Positions 1 through 10,861 of a stretch of DNA of 64,000 nucleotides are shown here, in pieces. Under the pieces are notes generated by a model, which was given only the letters and a program-made list of their open reading frames with translations, was not told where the DNA came from and made no database searches. The DNA comes from Begonia masoniana. Lineage: Eukaryota > Streptophyta > Magnoliopsida > Cucurbitales > Begoniaceae. Location: positions 16,439,453 to 16,503,452 of the forward strand of contig CM039502.1 of NCBI GenBank assembly GCA_022432975.1. Reading direction: 5' to 3'. Made by a program: the position numbers and the translations under genes. Positions within the stretch are counted from its first letter, which is position 1. Each line of letters starts with the position of its first letter.

Positions 1-1032
1 TTAAATTTTATGCCACTAAAGGACACTGATAAGAACACTCACTTTCACCATTTTTATTCTTTTTAATTGGTGGTGTCTGTGGAAAGACGTGGGATAGGTC
101 CTTATGTTGTACAAATCTTTCATTTTACAGGTCGATGATGACACTACTTTATTTTAGTTAAAAGAGAATGTAATGTTAAAAAATTTTGTGGATGTGATGA
201 GAGTTTCTGAATTAATATATGTTCACAAGTTAACTAATAAATCTGATATTGTGAGCATCAATGTTGATTAAAGCAATATCGAAAAATTCGTTACTACATC
301 CAATTGCAAGAAAGGCTTTTTGCTACTATCTTAAATTGGGTCTTTCTCTTGGTGGATACCTTCTTTATTGTTGTTTTTGAGAGCTAATTTTGCAAAAAAA
401 TAAAAATGATTAAATGGATGAAAAAAAAAAATGATTGCTTGTACAGAGGAAGAAGACTTGCATTAATTTATGTATTATTTGATACTATACTAATTACTAT
501 CTTTCTCTTTTCAACCTTCTTAGTGCCAAGATGCTAAACAAAAACTTTAGAAACTTTTTTGATATTGAAACAAAGAAAGCACCAAACCACCCTTGATTAG
601 ATGAGAGATTATAATCAATCTCCAATCAATAAGAGTGAGGGGCTTTTTTTATTTTATTTGGAGATTTCCTGTAGATACTGATTTTGAATAGCAATGAATT
701 CTCATTGAAATATTAGATCTATTTTAGCTTCGTAATTTCTTTGAGGGGTATCCATCGACTACTTTGTCTAAAATAATCAAGCTTAAGATAGTGTATCCTC
801 CCCTAGGGTTGAAGTTGTATTGTGCACATCCTTTGTTTGTATCCTGAACGCAAATCCAGTCAATAAATACATGTGTTTCATGTAATTAACCATGTAATAC
901 ATTAATCATTGGTCTTAGAAGATGATCGGGCTTGGTGACATGGTTGAGTGTCTTGTAGTCAACACAACCTCCAAGATCCATCATTCTTCTGAACTAATAA
1001 TATGAGACTCGATGGTCGGATTAAATCGGATG
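1..1032. other. Degraded AT-rich flank of the outer retroelement
   Basis: No open gene is visible. The stretch is AT-rich with short homopolymers. The only recognisable content is a reverse-transcriptase relic near its right end, so it is probably old retroelement debris into which the CRM-like element at 1038 inserted. Positions 1033-1037 (CTAAT) are the left target duplication of that element. Confidence 0.5.
895..990 (-). pseudogene. Ty3/gypsy reverse transcriptase relic
   Basis: Read on the minus strand, about 26 codons resemble the conserved RT block Cys-Val-Asp-Tyr-x-x-Leu-Asn-x-Val-Thr-x-Pro-Asp: I read CVDYKTLNHVTKPD. Sequence before and after drifts out of frame, so only a short decayed fragment remains. 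The assignment rests on that single motif. Confidence 0.45.
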
Positions 1033-1381
1033 CTAATTGACATGCCTCGGGTTACATTCCAAAGAAAATTTGGCAAAGTCTCATACGTTATCTAATCACT
1101 CTACTTATTACGTGTTCTCTTTTTGCAGGTATAATTATGCAGAAGGATTGCACTTGGAGTACATGGAAGAAATCACCAAATGGCCTATGAGAATTTTTCT
1201 TCCCGACCCTCTAAATGTGTAATTTTATTTTTGAAATTATTTGGCATACATTAACATTTTTTGTATGGAATATTATATTTGCATCATGTATTAGATTATG
1301 TGGTTAGGGTTAGATGAATGTTGGTGAATTATGAGTTGAAGACTTGGCCACCCAAGTTAAGAAGCTCTCCACACTTATGGA

Positions 1382-3175
1382 TAGGGGTGTGCAAACCGAA
1401 CCGGAACCGACGAACCGAACCGGAACCGGTGAAATAGGTTCGGTTCGGATCGGTTTTGACCTCCTGAAAACCGGACTTCGGTTTGGCACTGGTCAAAACC
1501 GACTTGGGCGGTTCGGTTATCGGTTTTGATCGGTGAAACCGATCAAAACCGAACCGAACCGGTTTTGATTAAAATTCACTGAAGAGTCTTCAGCGAAGAC
1601 CTAAATCACGATTCTTCTGTTTTCAAAACCACGACCACTCTTCCAGAGTTCCAGAATCCAGAGACGACTCTGTTGCCGGATTTCGACGCTTTTCTCATCT
1701 GGGTTTTTTCTCTTTTGGTGTTCTTCTCCGTTTTTTTTTCTAGATTTCTACTATCTGAAGCTTTGTACTGGTTAGGGAGGTTCTTTACTTCATAGGGTAT
1801 GAACTGAACTGGTATAGTTTCGATTGGGTCTGTGCTGAATTTTGATTTTCCTGTTTTCCTCATTTTTTTTTACAGTTTTTGGTTGTTTGATCCGAGGGAG
1901 AAGTGCCGCTTTCGATTAGAATTTTAAGATTATAAGGTATTAATTCGGCTGTTGGATGTTGTTGCTAGATTAGGGATATCGATTATCAGATTTCATTGCA
2001 TGCTCAATATGGAAAATTGATTTTTCTTTATGTGTTTGAGTGTTCTTATAGATCTTGCTACTTAGATCTGAGCTTTATGCTGTCTGTTTTTGCAGGTGGA
2101 CTCCAAAGATTGGCCGGAGTAGTTTTTATCAGTTCTTGTGGTTAGCTGGAATTTCAGTCTGAAATTGGAATTAACCATCTAATTATTTTTAGGTGCGATC
2201 TTACTCAATCGTGGAGTTGGCTTATGCAGAAGGGTGTGCAGTAAATTGTTTGAGATTGAGGAGAAACCAATCGAGAGTCTAAATCCAATTTTAGAGATTT
2301 AACTTCAAGATTTGCAGGAGAACTTTAAACTCGCACCCTTGTTCTGGAATTTTTATGTACTACTCTTGTTAAGTATGCATTTGGGAGCAATAGAAGGTTT
2401 TTGTTGAGGTCGAAACCATTGTAATGTGAACTTCTTTGATTTGTCTTTCTTTTTCATTCGAGTTGCACCTAGAGGTACGTCATTCGAACATATCTGAGTT
2501 TTGGTTTGTGCTGGAGAAAGTTATCCTGGTTGGTGCATTTATATAGTTCTTTCTGAATGACCTTTATTTATACTTCATTCTTTTGATTTTGGCTGCTCTT
2601 AAAGATTGGACTAATTGAGACGAGTGATGATTCAGTTGATTTATGTGCTCAACCTCAGCAATGAGCATTTTTTCGTTTAATCTCCTAATGGTTGAGAGAA
2701 GTAGACCTTTTGAAAGTACCTACTGCTAAAGGATTGATGCATCTACTTTACTTAACTGCTCAATTTGATGTCCTAATGATTTTAGTAATCCGCAGTCTGT
2801 GCAAACAAACCTGACGGCTGACGGGGTCACATATAAACATAGAAGGATGAAATTTGCTTATTGATGGGTCGCATTTCATTTCACGAGTGTTAGATAGAGT
2901 TTAACGATCTCAGAATATTTAAAAAAATCTGAATTTTTAGATATTCTTGAAATATTGATAGAATATTCTGTTTTATTCAATTTAAATTTACATTATTTAT
3001 TTTTTTGAAAAATAGGTTGTAGAACCGAAACCGAACCGATACTTTCGGTTCGGTTTAGGTTCGGTTTTGGTATGTTCAAAAACCGGTTTCGGTTCGGTAA
3101 ATTCAAAACCGAAACCGATCGGTTCGGTTCGGTTTCTCCCCAAAACCGAACCAAAACTGGTTTTGCACACCCCTA
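1382..3175. mobile_element. Non-autonomous hAT transposon with possible captured gene sequence
   Basis: The 8-bp direct repeat CTTATGGA flanks the element at 1374-1381 and 3176-3183. The terminal inverted repeats are TAGGGGTGTGCAAA on each side. The uninterrupted empty site is visible in the sister LTR near 27450, where the same 8 bp occurs once. Subterminal zones (about 1395-1570 and 3020-3165) are dense in inverted ACCGAACCGG / CGGTTCGGTT motifs, as expected of hAT transposase binding regions. No transposase frame is present. The interior (about 1580-2650) looks like a plant gene 5' region, with a pyrimidine-rich leader and possible splice sites, so it may be a captured host fragment. Confidence 0.88.
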
Positions 3176-3464
3176 CTTATGGATTTTCTCTTCAATAAAA
3201 GGAGCCCAAAGGAAGCTTTGGCCCAAGGAAGAGCCCACATTTAAAGATAGGAAATTGCAGGTACAAATATGGGTGAAACATGGCTCAATGACATGGCAAA
3301 GGCTCAGCCATTGATCAAGGAAGGGCGCTGGACACGTTGAGCCTTCGATCTGGCGCGCGCGGGTAAGCAGAACATCACTAGGCAGGCGCACACAGGCATC
3401 AACGGGAGGCGATTGGGCAGCAGCGAAGGCGCGCGGGCTGCTCAGCACCGTTGATGGCGTGCAC

Positions 3465-4979
3465 TGTTGCGAAAAATCGTGATACGCAAGTGCACGTGTC
3501 GCAAAAGTAATAAAGTGTGTGTAAGTACGAGTGTCGATCCCACGAGGAATAAATATGTTAAATATTGAATATGTAAATTTCAGTTTAATTTGAAAAGAAA
3601 TAATAAGTTGATGATTTAAGATTTTAAATTAAAATAATTCAAATAAAATAAATTTAACAATTTAAATAATAGAAATAAATATAAAAAAGTAAGATTATAT
3701 GATGAGAAAATCCAGGGTTCCGATTTCACTTAGCTAATCCTATTTATTAGCCCTAATTCAAGTAATTAAATCCTATTTCTATGTATTGATGGCAATTTCA
3801 CGAAAATATTTATCAATCTCTCTCGAGCAAAGACAAACTTATTCAACTAACGAATTATCACCTCTCGGTCTCTAATCCTGAGAATTAATTGAATACATTA
3901 GGAACAAGAAATTATATTACCACTCAAACGTCCTAACTATCTCTAGCCTAGGATCCTTTTTAAGGCAAAATATTCAGTGCACGGTTAAATTCTCCGCTCT
4001 CGCATCCCGAATCAACCCTAAAGTTCTTAGTTTTGGTGATCAAGCAAACCTAAGCATTACGTTCAGAATAGATTACTCAACACAGAACAGGAACAGGAAA
4101 TTAAATACTTGAATTAAGAAAAATAAATAATCATAACTAGGCTACATCGAAACCCTAGAACAAACGTTTAGTTCATGCTAGAAGATAAATAAACAACGGA
4201 AATATTATAGAGTTGCATAATAAAACAGTAGAAAGAAAAAGAAAAGAAAAATTATTCTGTAATTCTCTGCCGACGAAAATCGCCTCTGCTCTCTGTCGCC
4301 GAATCCTCTCCAGCCGATACAGAATCTCCCATCATTTAGGTCTGCTCTAGGTTTTTAATGTGGTTTTTCAGCCGATCAATGGTTGAGATGAAGTCTGTAT
4401 TCAGTTTAACGGCTCGGATTAAAACACGTCCTCTTTCCATATTAACAATTTGATCAGCGATCGATCTCTGCCAAGTTATAGAGATCGATCGCGGCATTTC
4501 TTTGTAGCATATGTGTGGCGATCGATCTCTGTATTTCACAGAGATCGATCGCTGCTTCCTTCAAGTGATCGCTGCTGGCTATGTTAATTGTTCTTCTGCC
4601 TTTTCTCCATGTACTGCGATCGATCTCTGGATTCATAAAGAGATCGATCGCTGCTCTTCTATGTACAACAAATCGCTAGTTTCTCTTCAATTTGCAATTA
4701 TGTATATGTAGCGATCGATCTCTTCATTTCATAGATATCAATCGCGGCTATGGTTTGCTCTTAAAATTGCAAGCGATCAGTTGCTGAATGTCGATCAATT
4801 GCTTCTCACTTAACTTTGAATTTTAATTCTTTTTCACCTCCTTTTTCCAGCCTCCTGTTCTATATTTAATATCTGCACACTTGCACACAATTTATCAAAT
4901 TTCTTCAAACACTCGAGGAAAAACTTATCAAATCAAGTGTAAAAAGATATAAATAAGTGTGTAAAATACACACTTATCA
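3465..4979 (-). repeat. Athila-like LTR, copy 1 (3' LTR in element sense)
   Basis: Length is 1515 bp with TG/CA ends (plus strand starts TGTTGCGAAAAATC and ends ACACTTATCA). It is nearly identical to the other two LTRs. A few substitutions set it apart, for example near 3686 and at about 4679, where copies 2 and 3 agree with each other. It contains the cluster of GCGATCGATC hairpins. Confidence 0.92.
4457..4746. promoter_or_regulatory. Cluster of four GCGATCGATC hairpins in the LTR
   Basis: Four inverted repeats lie at 4457-4492, 4518-4552, 4616-4651 and 4712-4746. Each pairs GCGATCGATCTCT with AGAGATCGATCGC around a 5-10 nt loop; the second has 15-bp perfect arms (GCGATCGATCTCTGT with its complement) and a 5-nt loop, and the fourth is degenerate. 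The same cluster occurs at about 11854-12143 and 19233-19521 in the other LTRs. Function is unknown; a protein-binding or structured RNA role is inference. Confidence 0.75.
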
Positions 4980-4993
4980 CACCCCCAAACTTG
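4980..4993 (-). other. Polypurine tract of Athila-like body 1
   Basis: The minus strand reads CAAGTTTGGGGGTG directly before the LTR start TGATAAGTG, as expected for the plus-strand priming site. The matching place in body 2 (12376-12390) is altered by indels. Confidence 0.75.
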
Positions 4994-5714
4994 AATGAAA
5001 GCTTGTCTTCAAGCGAACAAAATGCAACTCAGTTAACACAAATATATATTCTCAATTTAAAATCTGCTTGATAAAATATAACAATGGTAAAGCAATCTTA
5101 ATCAAGATTTTTGGTAATTTGTCTCAGCTTGAAATAAATCCATACTACAATACCAAGTTAAACACCTTGCAAAAGAAATAACTCATAATAACGCATTGAC
5201 AATAGCTTATATAGAAATCTTCGTGTGTGTGTGTTCATTCTCATTCTCTTCTAATTGCTGGTTCAATTAATGTAGCTACAGGTCAGGGATACATTCTTAT
5301 TTCGCTCGAGATCACTCCAGTCACTCTAATCATTCATCAGTTTTGCCCACTATCCATCTAATAGCAAATATCTATAAATCAAAACAAAAATCAATAGGTC
5401 TTCACAAGCTTGTAATGAAAGGCCAGGTTAAGGGGTAGGAATTTTTATGGATTCAAGCAAATACTTAGAGCACCACTCCTTCCTCCTTATTTCACCAATT
5501 CAGAACTTTCTTCCATTCACTTACAGACTTATTAAACTCACTCAAACTTTCTTCAAATGCACCCCCAAACTTACTTCACTCAATCTCACCTACTTTTAAC
5601 TCCTTTGTCATTATTACAACACAATATCAATATAAATCTACTAATTGCATAAAAAATAAATAAATAAATAAATAAATAAGAACGAGAGCTGAATTGTTCA
5701 AACTTGCTCTCTCT

Positions 5715-5746
<32 letters not shown>

Positions 5747-6537
5747 TTTAACATACAACATAAATACAACGAATTAATGCTGCAAAAAGAAACAAATGAC
5801 AAAGGAATTTCCATAGAATTTCACCAGCTCCTCCAACTCTCCCTTAATGTAGATTAATATCCTCGTGCTCATTTAATAGGGTAGGACAAATATATGTATG
5901 GCTGGTCTGAGATCAGGTGACAAATGAATTTGTAAATAATAGGCTCAAAAGGGTGACTATGGGTGTCACTGAATGACACGACAAGGTAGGCTCAGAAAGC
6001 TCAAACGGTTCAAAGATGGCCTAAATCATTCTCCTGTCTTGAAAAATTTCAATTTGCATTCGAGGATATTGAGCAAAACCAATAAAGATATTTCCTCACA
6101 ATATTCTCAATCTCACTATATTTGACTGGTGTTACACTCCCTTACTGTGTTTACTCTCTTTCACTCCCTTACTGTGGTTGGGTTTCACTCTCAGTAAACT
6201 ACACCAATATTACCAACAAAGAGAATCAAACAAGAATGAAAACGTGCTCAGATTTGTGAAAATAACTATGTAAGCTCTAATCAATGCAGCTAAAACAAAT
6301 TAATCTTTCACTCAGTATATCTCAAGGAATTAAAGCATGAATTTATTTCTATTTAAATCATCATAGACACCTAAATCAAGTTCAGACTGCATAACCATGT
6401 CATATAGCAACTGTTTAACAAAGTAGAAAAAAAAATAATAATAATTGAAACCAGTAAAACACCCCCACACTTGAATTCAACATTGCCCTCAATGTTAATA
6501 AATCATATACGAAAAATAAGAAAATGGATATTGTACC
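4994..6537. other. Non-coding 3' part of Athila-like body 1
   Basis: About 1.5 kb of AT-rich sequence lies between the second frame and the polypurine tract. It holds a poly-T run (about 5729-5749), an AAAT-type run (about 5650-5680) and no credible frame on either strand. Its counterpart in body 2 is 12391-13931. Confidence 0.7.
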
Positions 6538-7815
6538 TCATGTGGGGCCCCGCGTGTCGTCCTCATCATTGTTGTGTGGATCAGGAAATGGCCGCAATAA
6601 ATGCTCCGGGTAAGTAGGGAAAAGAGGTGCTGATTGCGATGAAGAGCCATGGTGAGCATTGCGCGCCTCAATATATTGCGCTATAAATAAGGAGTGCTCG
6701 ATGAAGCGCTGTTCCAGACGGGTCTGCCGTGTGTGGAGCCTCTCGTGTTGAGTAGTCAGATTTTCCACCATTCGTCCCACATCATCAAACGTATAAGAGA
6801 TAGGAGGCAGGGATGAAGAGGAAGCCCCGATGGTGGGTGATGCAGCAGGCTGATCCTCATTGCGTTGTTTCGTGCGGGCTTCTCTGCGAGCCTCCTTATT
6901 TTGCATACGCTGTACGCGAGGGATAGCCACTGGTGGAGGAGGAATGGCTGCAATGTCATCAAGGTCATCAAATCCTAAATCATCAGCTCGGGCTATCCCA
7001 TGTGGCCAATCTGCAATCCTAGCAATCTTGGATGAGCTGTAAACTATCTGCTGGATCCAAGGATCATCTGTAGAGCTCATAGGGACATCAGCAGTGGCAC
7101 ACATATGAGTTAGAAGAACGGGATGTATATGTCCTCCCGTGCCAGATCCCTTACTGCATGTGAGAATATTGCGGTGGATCAACCGCCCGATATTTATGGA
7201 CCGCCCAGTAAGAATGCAATATAGCATCACCACCCGTTCTTTCGTCAACTCGGATTTCTGTGATGTAGGCATCAAATTGCCTCGGATAAATTTGCACCAG
7301 GCCTGTGCGTATCGGTTGAGGCAGCTAGAGATAATATGGAGAGGTCGAGTCTGATCTTGCCGAGAATAACTCCAACTGGAACCTCTGTGACCTATCTCCC
7401 AGAGAATAAGCTCATAATCTGGCCCGGCATCTAACATAGCCTGAAAATCGTCCGGTGTGTCATTGTCGAGGCCCAGGTAGGCATTAATAGCTTCAGCAGA
7501 AAAATGTATAAGTTGATGTCGAACTCTGACTGGCCTGTCTATGTTGGCTGCTTTAAGATTTGCGTAAAATTCACGAACGACATTTACGTTCGCCTCGCCT
7601 TCTAGGACGGCCAGTGTCTCCCACCCGCGTTGTAGGAGGGTGGTCAAAATAAGTCCATCGTCCGCAGAAGGTTGAAATTGTATTTCGCAAATGATTGCTT
7701 TATCTCTGGCCATAAATTCCTGATAATAGTTTGCTGCCGTAGGATTGAGAAATGAGTGTTGGACGGGTGGAAATGAAACTAGACAGGTGTTGGCTCGTGA
7801 TCGTCTCGGCGGCAT
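6538..7815 (-). CDS. Putative plant transposon protein (Transposase_32-like ORF2)
   Basis: An uninterrupted 425-codon frame begins MPPRRSRANT and ends in TGA. Residues about 20-250 match the pattern of the family annotated as putative plant transposon protein: an early Phe-Leu-Asn-Pro, a Trp-Glu-x-Leu block near 85, a Val-x-x-Phe-Tyr-Ala-x-Leu block near 105, VRVRHQLIHFS near 120, and a Trp-Cys-Lys-Phe-Ile stretch near 190. The C-terminal third is polar and low in complexity (Ser/Pro/Arg-rich) with a predicted coiled segment near 350. Its biochemical role is not known to me. It sits downstream of gag-protease, where Athila elements usually have an env-like frame. It is the best preserved gene of the array; the second copy at 13932-15202 is broken. 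Confidence 0.8.
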   Translation of the reverse strand: MPPRRSRANTCLVSFPPVQHSFLNPTAANYYQEFMARDKAIICEIQFQPSADDGLILTTLLQRGWETLAVLEGEANVNVVREFYANLKAANIDRPVRVRHQLIHFSAEAINAYLGLDNDTPDDFQAMLDAGPDYELILWEIGHRGSSWSYSRQDQTRPLHIISSCLNRYAQAWCKFIRGNLMPTSQKSELTKERVVMLYCILTGRSINIGRLIHRNILTCSKGSGTGGHIHPVLLTHMCATADVPMSSTDDPWIQQIVYSSSKIARIADWPHGIARADDLGFDDLDDIAAIPPPPVAIPRVQRMQNKEARREARTKQRNEDQPAASPTIGASSSSLPPISYTFDDVGRMVENLTTQHERLHTRQTRLEQRFIEHSLFIAQYIEARNAHHGSSSQSAPLFPTYPEHLLRPFPDPHNNDEDDTRGPT

Positions 7816-8042
7816 GTTGAACTAGCTCGCGAAATATCCTGTGTCTGACAGCGAGGGGAAGTGCGAGATGAAGAATAGCTGACGAAGGCGGGAGAGCGAT
7901 CGAGCGCGGTGGAGAGAGAGAGGATCGCGGTGTGGTTCGCGGTGGAGAGAAGCGAAAACAGAGATAGGGTTTTGAGAAAATGAAATTGAAGAGTATAAAA
8001 AAAAAATCGATCAAGTGTCGGATCTAAAAAGACCCACTAGAG

Positions 8043-8084
8043 GCAGCGATCGATCTCGGAGAGTCTTCAGAGATCGATCGCTGC
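8043..8084. promoter_or_regulatory. GCGATCGATC hairpin upstream of ORF2 (body 1)
   Basis: The perfect 15-bp arms GCAGCGATCGATCTC and GAGATCGATCGCTGC are separated by 12 nt. This is the LTR hairpin motif repeated outside the LTR, about 230 bp upstream of the ORF2 start and downstream of protease. A role in a separate ORF2 transcript is inference. Confidence 0.7.
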
Positions 8085-8312
8085 GTTTTAAAATATTTCG
8101 ATTTTTTTTTTTTTTTTTTTAGAATAAATTAAACTAAAAACGATAATAATAATAAATGTAAAACGTGAAAATTGAAGAAATAATAATAATAATAATAATA
8201 ATAAGATAAGTAAACTAAAATAAAATAGAACAACAATAAAATAAAATAAAATTAATGGGTTACCTCCCACCAAGTGCGTGTTTTAACGTCGTCAGCTTGA
8301 CGATATGCTGCG
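8085..8312. repeat. Poly-T, AAT and AAAT simple repeats between gag-PR and ORF2
   Basis: A T20 run lies at about 8101-8120, an (AAT)n run at about 8178-8203, and AAAAT-type runs near 8215-8252. The segment ends with GGGTTACCTCCCACCAAGTGC, a sequence whose relative recurs at about 40028 in the decayed Athila-like element. No gene is seen. Confidence 0.6.
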
Positions 8313-10740
8313 TCATGTGGGATCACGATATATAATGGAATTTGCATTTTTAACCGTACCGTCCCAATATGGTAACCATTGTTGCCCATTTACGAACTTA
8401 TCATTTGCCAAAAGTTTGTTGTAGTCAGGTGGTTTCTTTATATGTGGTAGGACCCGTAATGGCGACTGCCTCAAATTTTCAACGCACTGCTTCCCATTAG
8501 GCTCAGAAAATTCGTTTGGTTGACGTGAAGCTTCTATTGGGTACTCCAGTGATTTATAGACCTTGAATGTGACATCTTCATCTTGTACGTGCAATTTAAG
8601 TTCTCCCTTTCTTAGGTCAATTACAGCACCCCCTGTGGCTAAGAATGGTCGACCTAATATTATAGGGATACCACGATCTTCCTCCATATCAAGAATCAAG
8701 AAATCAACGGGAAAAATAAACTTGTCGACTTTGATGAGGACATCTTCAATAACCCCATACGGATGCTTTATAGAGCGATCGGCCATCTGTAGAACTACAC
8801 TTGTGGGCTTTGCTTCACCGATACCAAGCCTCCGAAATATAGATAGAGGCATCAGGTTAATGCTCGCTCCCAAATCACAAAGTGCCCTTTCAAATATAGA
8901 ATTCCCAATTTCGCATGGAATAGTGAAACTTCCTGGGTCTTTCAGTTTTTGTGGAAGCTTCCTCTGAATAATAGCACTGCATTCTTCTGTAAGAGCTATA
9001 AAACCACACTCCTCTATTTTGCGCTTGTGGGAAAGAATATCTTTCAAAAATTTTGCATATTTAGGCATTTGCTCGAGAGCCTCAGCGAATGGAATGTTGA
9101 TGTGGAGCTTTTTGAAGATATCAAGGAACTTAGCAAACTGGTTATCAAACTTTGCATTTTTCAGGCGTTGTTGGAAAGGAACGTTGGGGATGATCTCCTT
9201 TGGAATCTGAGCTGGAGCGTCTAGTAGCTCTTGATCCTTTGATGTGGACTCGGATGATGACGAATGCACTCCGTCATGTGCGACCACTTTCTTATTTTCC
9301 TTGGCACAATTTTCAAACACTGCTCCACTTCTAAGTGTGATGGCATTGCACTGTTCTCTAGGATTGACTTCAGTGGAACTAGGTAATGTGCCCTGAGGGC
9401 GACCATTTAATGCAGCTGCCATCTGTCCCATTTGGATTTCTAAGCTTCGAATTTGGGCTGACTGGTTTTGCAAGGTTGTTCGTGTTTCGGCCATAAATTT
9501 AGTTGTGTACTCCCCCATTTCAGCAATCATATTACTAGTGCGTTCTCCCATCTTTGCAATTAAATCCTCCAGATTAGATTTTCTCTCTGGAAACGGAGGT
9601 CCCGACTGATTAGCTTGTGGCATCTGTATGGCGTTGTTCGGGTTCTTCCACGAGAAGTTCAGATGATTGTTGTGCCCCCCATTATAGTAATTTCCGGAAT
9701 TTTGAAGCGTTGGTCTATTATAATTTCCCACAAATTGAGCTTGTTCAGATGAATTGCTAGCCATTTGGTTTCCTTGCTGACAGTTTTCACTAGCATGTGG
9801 TCCTTGGCACCAATGACATTGTATGATCGGGGAATGAATTGCATTAACTCGAGCTTGATTACCTTGGATGTGCTGAGTGAGGGATGCAACCTGTGTAGTC
9901 AATGCTTTTATCGCTTCCATTTCTGGGTATTTGGCTGCCTCCTCAAAATCTGACGTTCAACAGGACACTGGTCATTATTTAGGGATAACTCTTCTAACAA
10001 GTTGAACGCCTCCTCTTCCGTCTTTTGTAATAGTGATCCACCAGCCGCTGAGTTGACAAGAGTCCGTGTAGAAACTGATAAACCGATGAAGAATGTCTGT
10101 ATTTGCATCCATTGTGGTAGACCATGTTGGGGGCATTTTCTTAAAAGCTCCTTGAATCGGCCCCATGCTTCATAGATTGTCTCACCATCAAATTGAGCAA
10201 AATTGGTGATCTCATTACGGAGTTTCGCCATCTTTTCAAAGGGAAAGAACTTGGATAGAAATTTCTGCATTAGTTCATTCCACGTGGTAATTGAATCCGA
10301 GGGTAAGGAGTTCAACCAATTCTTTGCGCGATCTCTTAGTGTGAAGGGGAATAACCTGAGCTTGATAGCATCCTCAGAGACATTATGGTATTTAAAAGTA
10401 TCACAGACCTCGACGAAGCTAGCAATATGATCCTTAGGGTCCTCATTAGGCAGGCCACAAAATTGATACTGTTGGATCATTTGTATTGTTCCCGGCTTTA
10501 TTTCAAAATTATTGCACGTGATAGCAGGTTTCCGATTGCTGATTGAATTCCGTCCATGGTTGGCATAACATAATCGAGCAAAGTTCGTCGTCCGACCTCT
10601 GCCACTTCAACCCTCTGTTGTAGATTTGTGTTTTGATCATCTGCCATAATTGCTTGTTTTGTTTCCCTTCGATTTCGGCGACAAGTTCGTTCAATTTCAG
10701 TGTCGAGAGGGATTAGGTTGGCTGTACCTAATTTTCGCAT
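8313..10740 (-). pseudogene. gag-PR: Athila-type gag-protease, body 1 (two 1-nt frameshifts)
   Basis: The frame starts MRKLGTANLIPLD at 10740 and ends at 8313, about 808 codons. Gag capsid sequence (about 10480-9990) has the retrotransposon gag block with Asp-Arg-Ala-Lys-Asn-Trp-Leu. A zinc knuckle of the Athila pattern Cys-x2-Cys-x3-His-x4-Cys lies near 9800. The aspartic protease has active site Asp-Leu-Gly-Ala-Ser near 8870 and the ILGRPFLATG block near 8650. Two breaks split the frame: one base missing near 10535 and one from a G run near 9925. Body 2 is intact at both of those sites and broken at others, so the breaks may be consensus errors. No RT follows the protease. Gag would package RNA and protease would mature it in the cytoplasm. 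Confidence 0.85.
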
Positions 10741-10837
10741 ACACCTGTAATGTGCAAATAATATAATTTAAGCCTAGCAGCAAAAGAAAATTCAAATATA
10801 AACTAAAATCAAATAATTCAATAATAACAAAATTAAC

Positions 10838-10855
10838 TCCCTGGCAACGGCGCCA
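10838..10855 (-). other. Primer binding site, tRNA-Asp type (body 1)
   Basis: The minus strand reads TGGCGCCGTTGCCAGGGA a few bases inside the LTR. This complements the 3' end of plant tRNA-Asp with one mismatch. It fixes the element's orientation and makes 10862-12375 the 5' LTR of body 1. Confidence 0.85.
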
Positions 10856-10861
10856 AAAACT

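Noticed and set aside
3173..3448. 91-codon minus-strand frame with an Ala/Arg-rich start
   Set aside because: It spans the hAT target site and GC-rich LTR sequence; the sister LTR does not keep the same frame.
8563..9406. Open frames opposite the gag-protease gene (plus strand)
   Set aside because: They are shadows of the conserved minus-strand frame and have no domain match.
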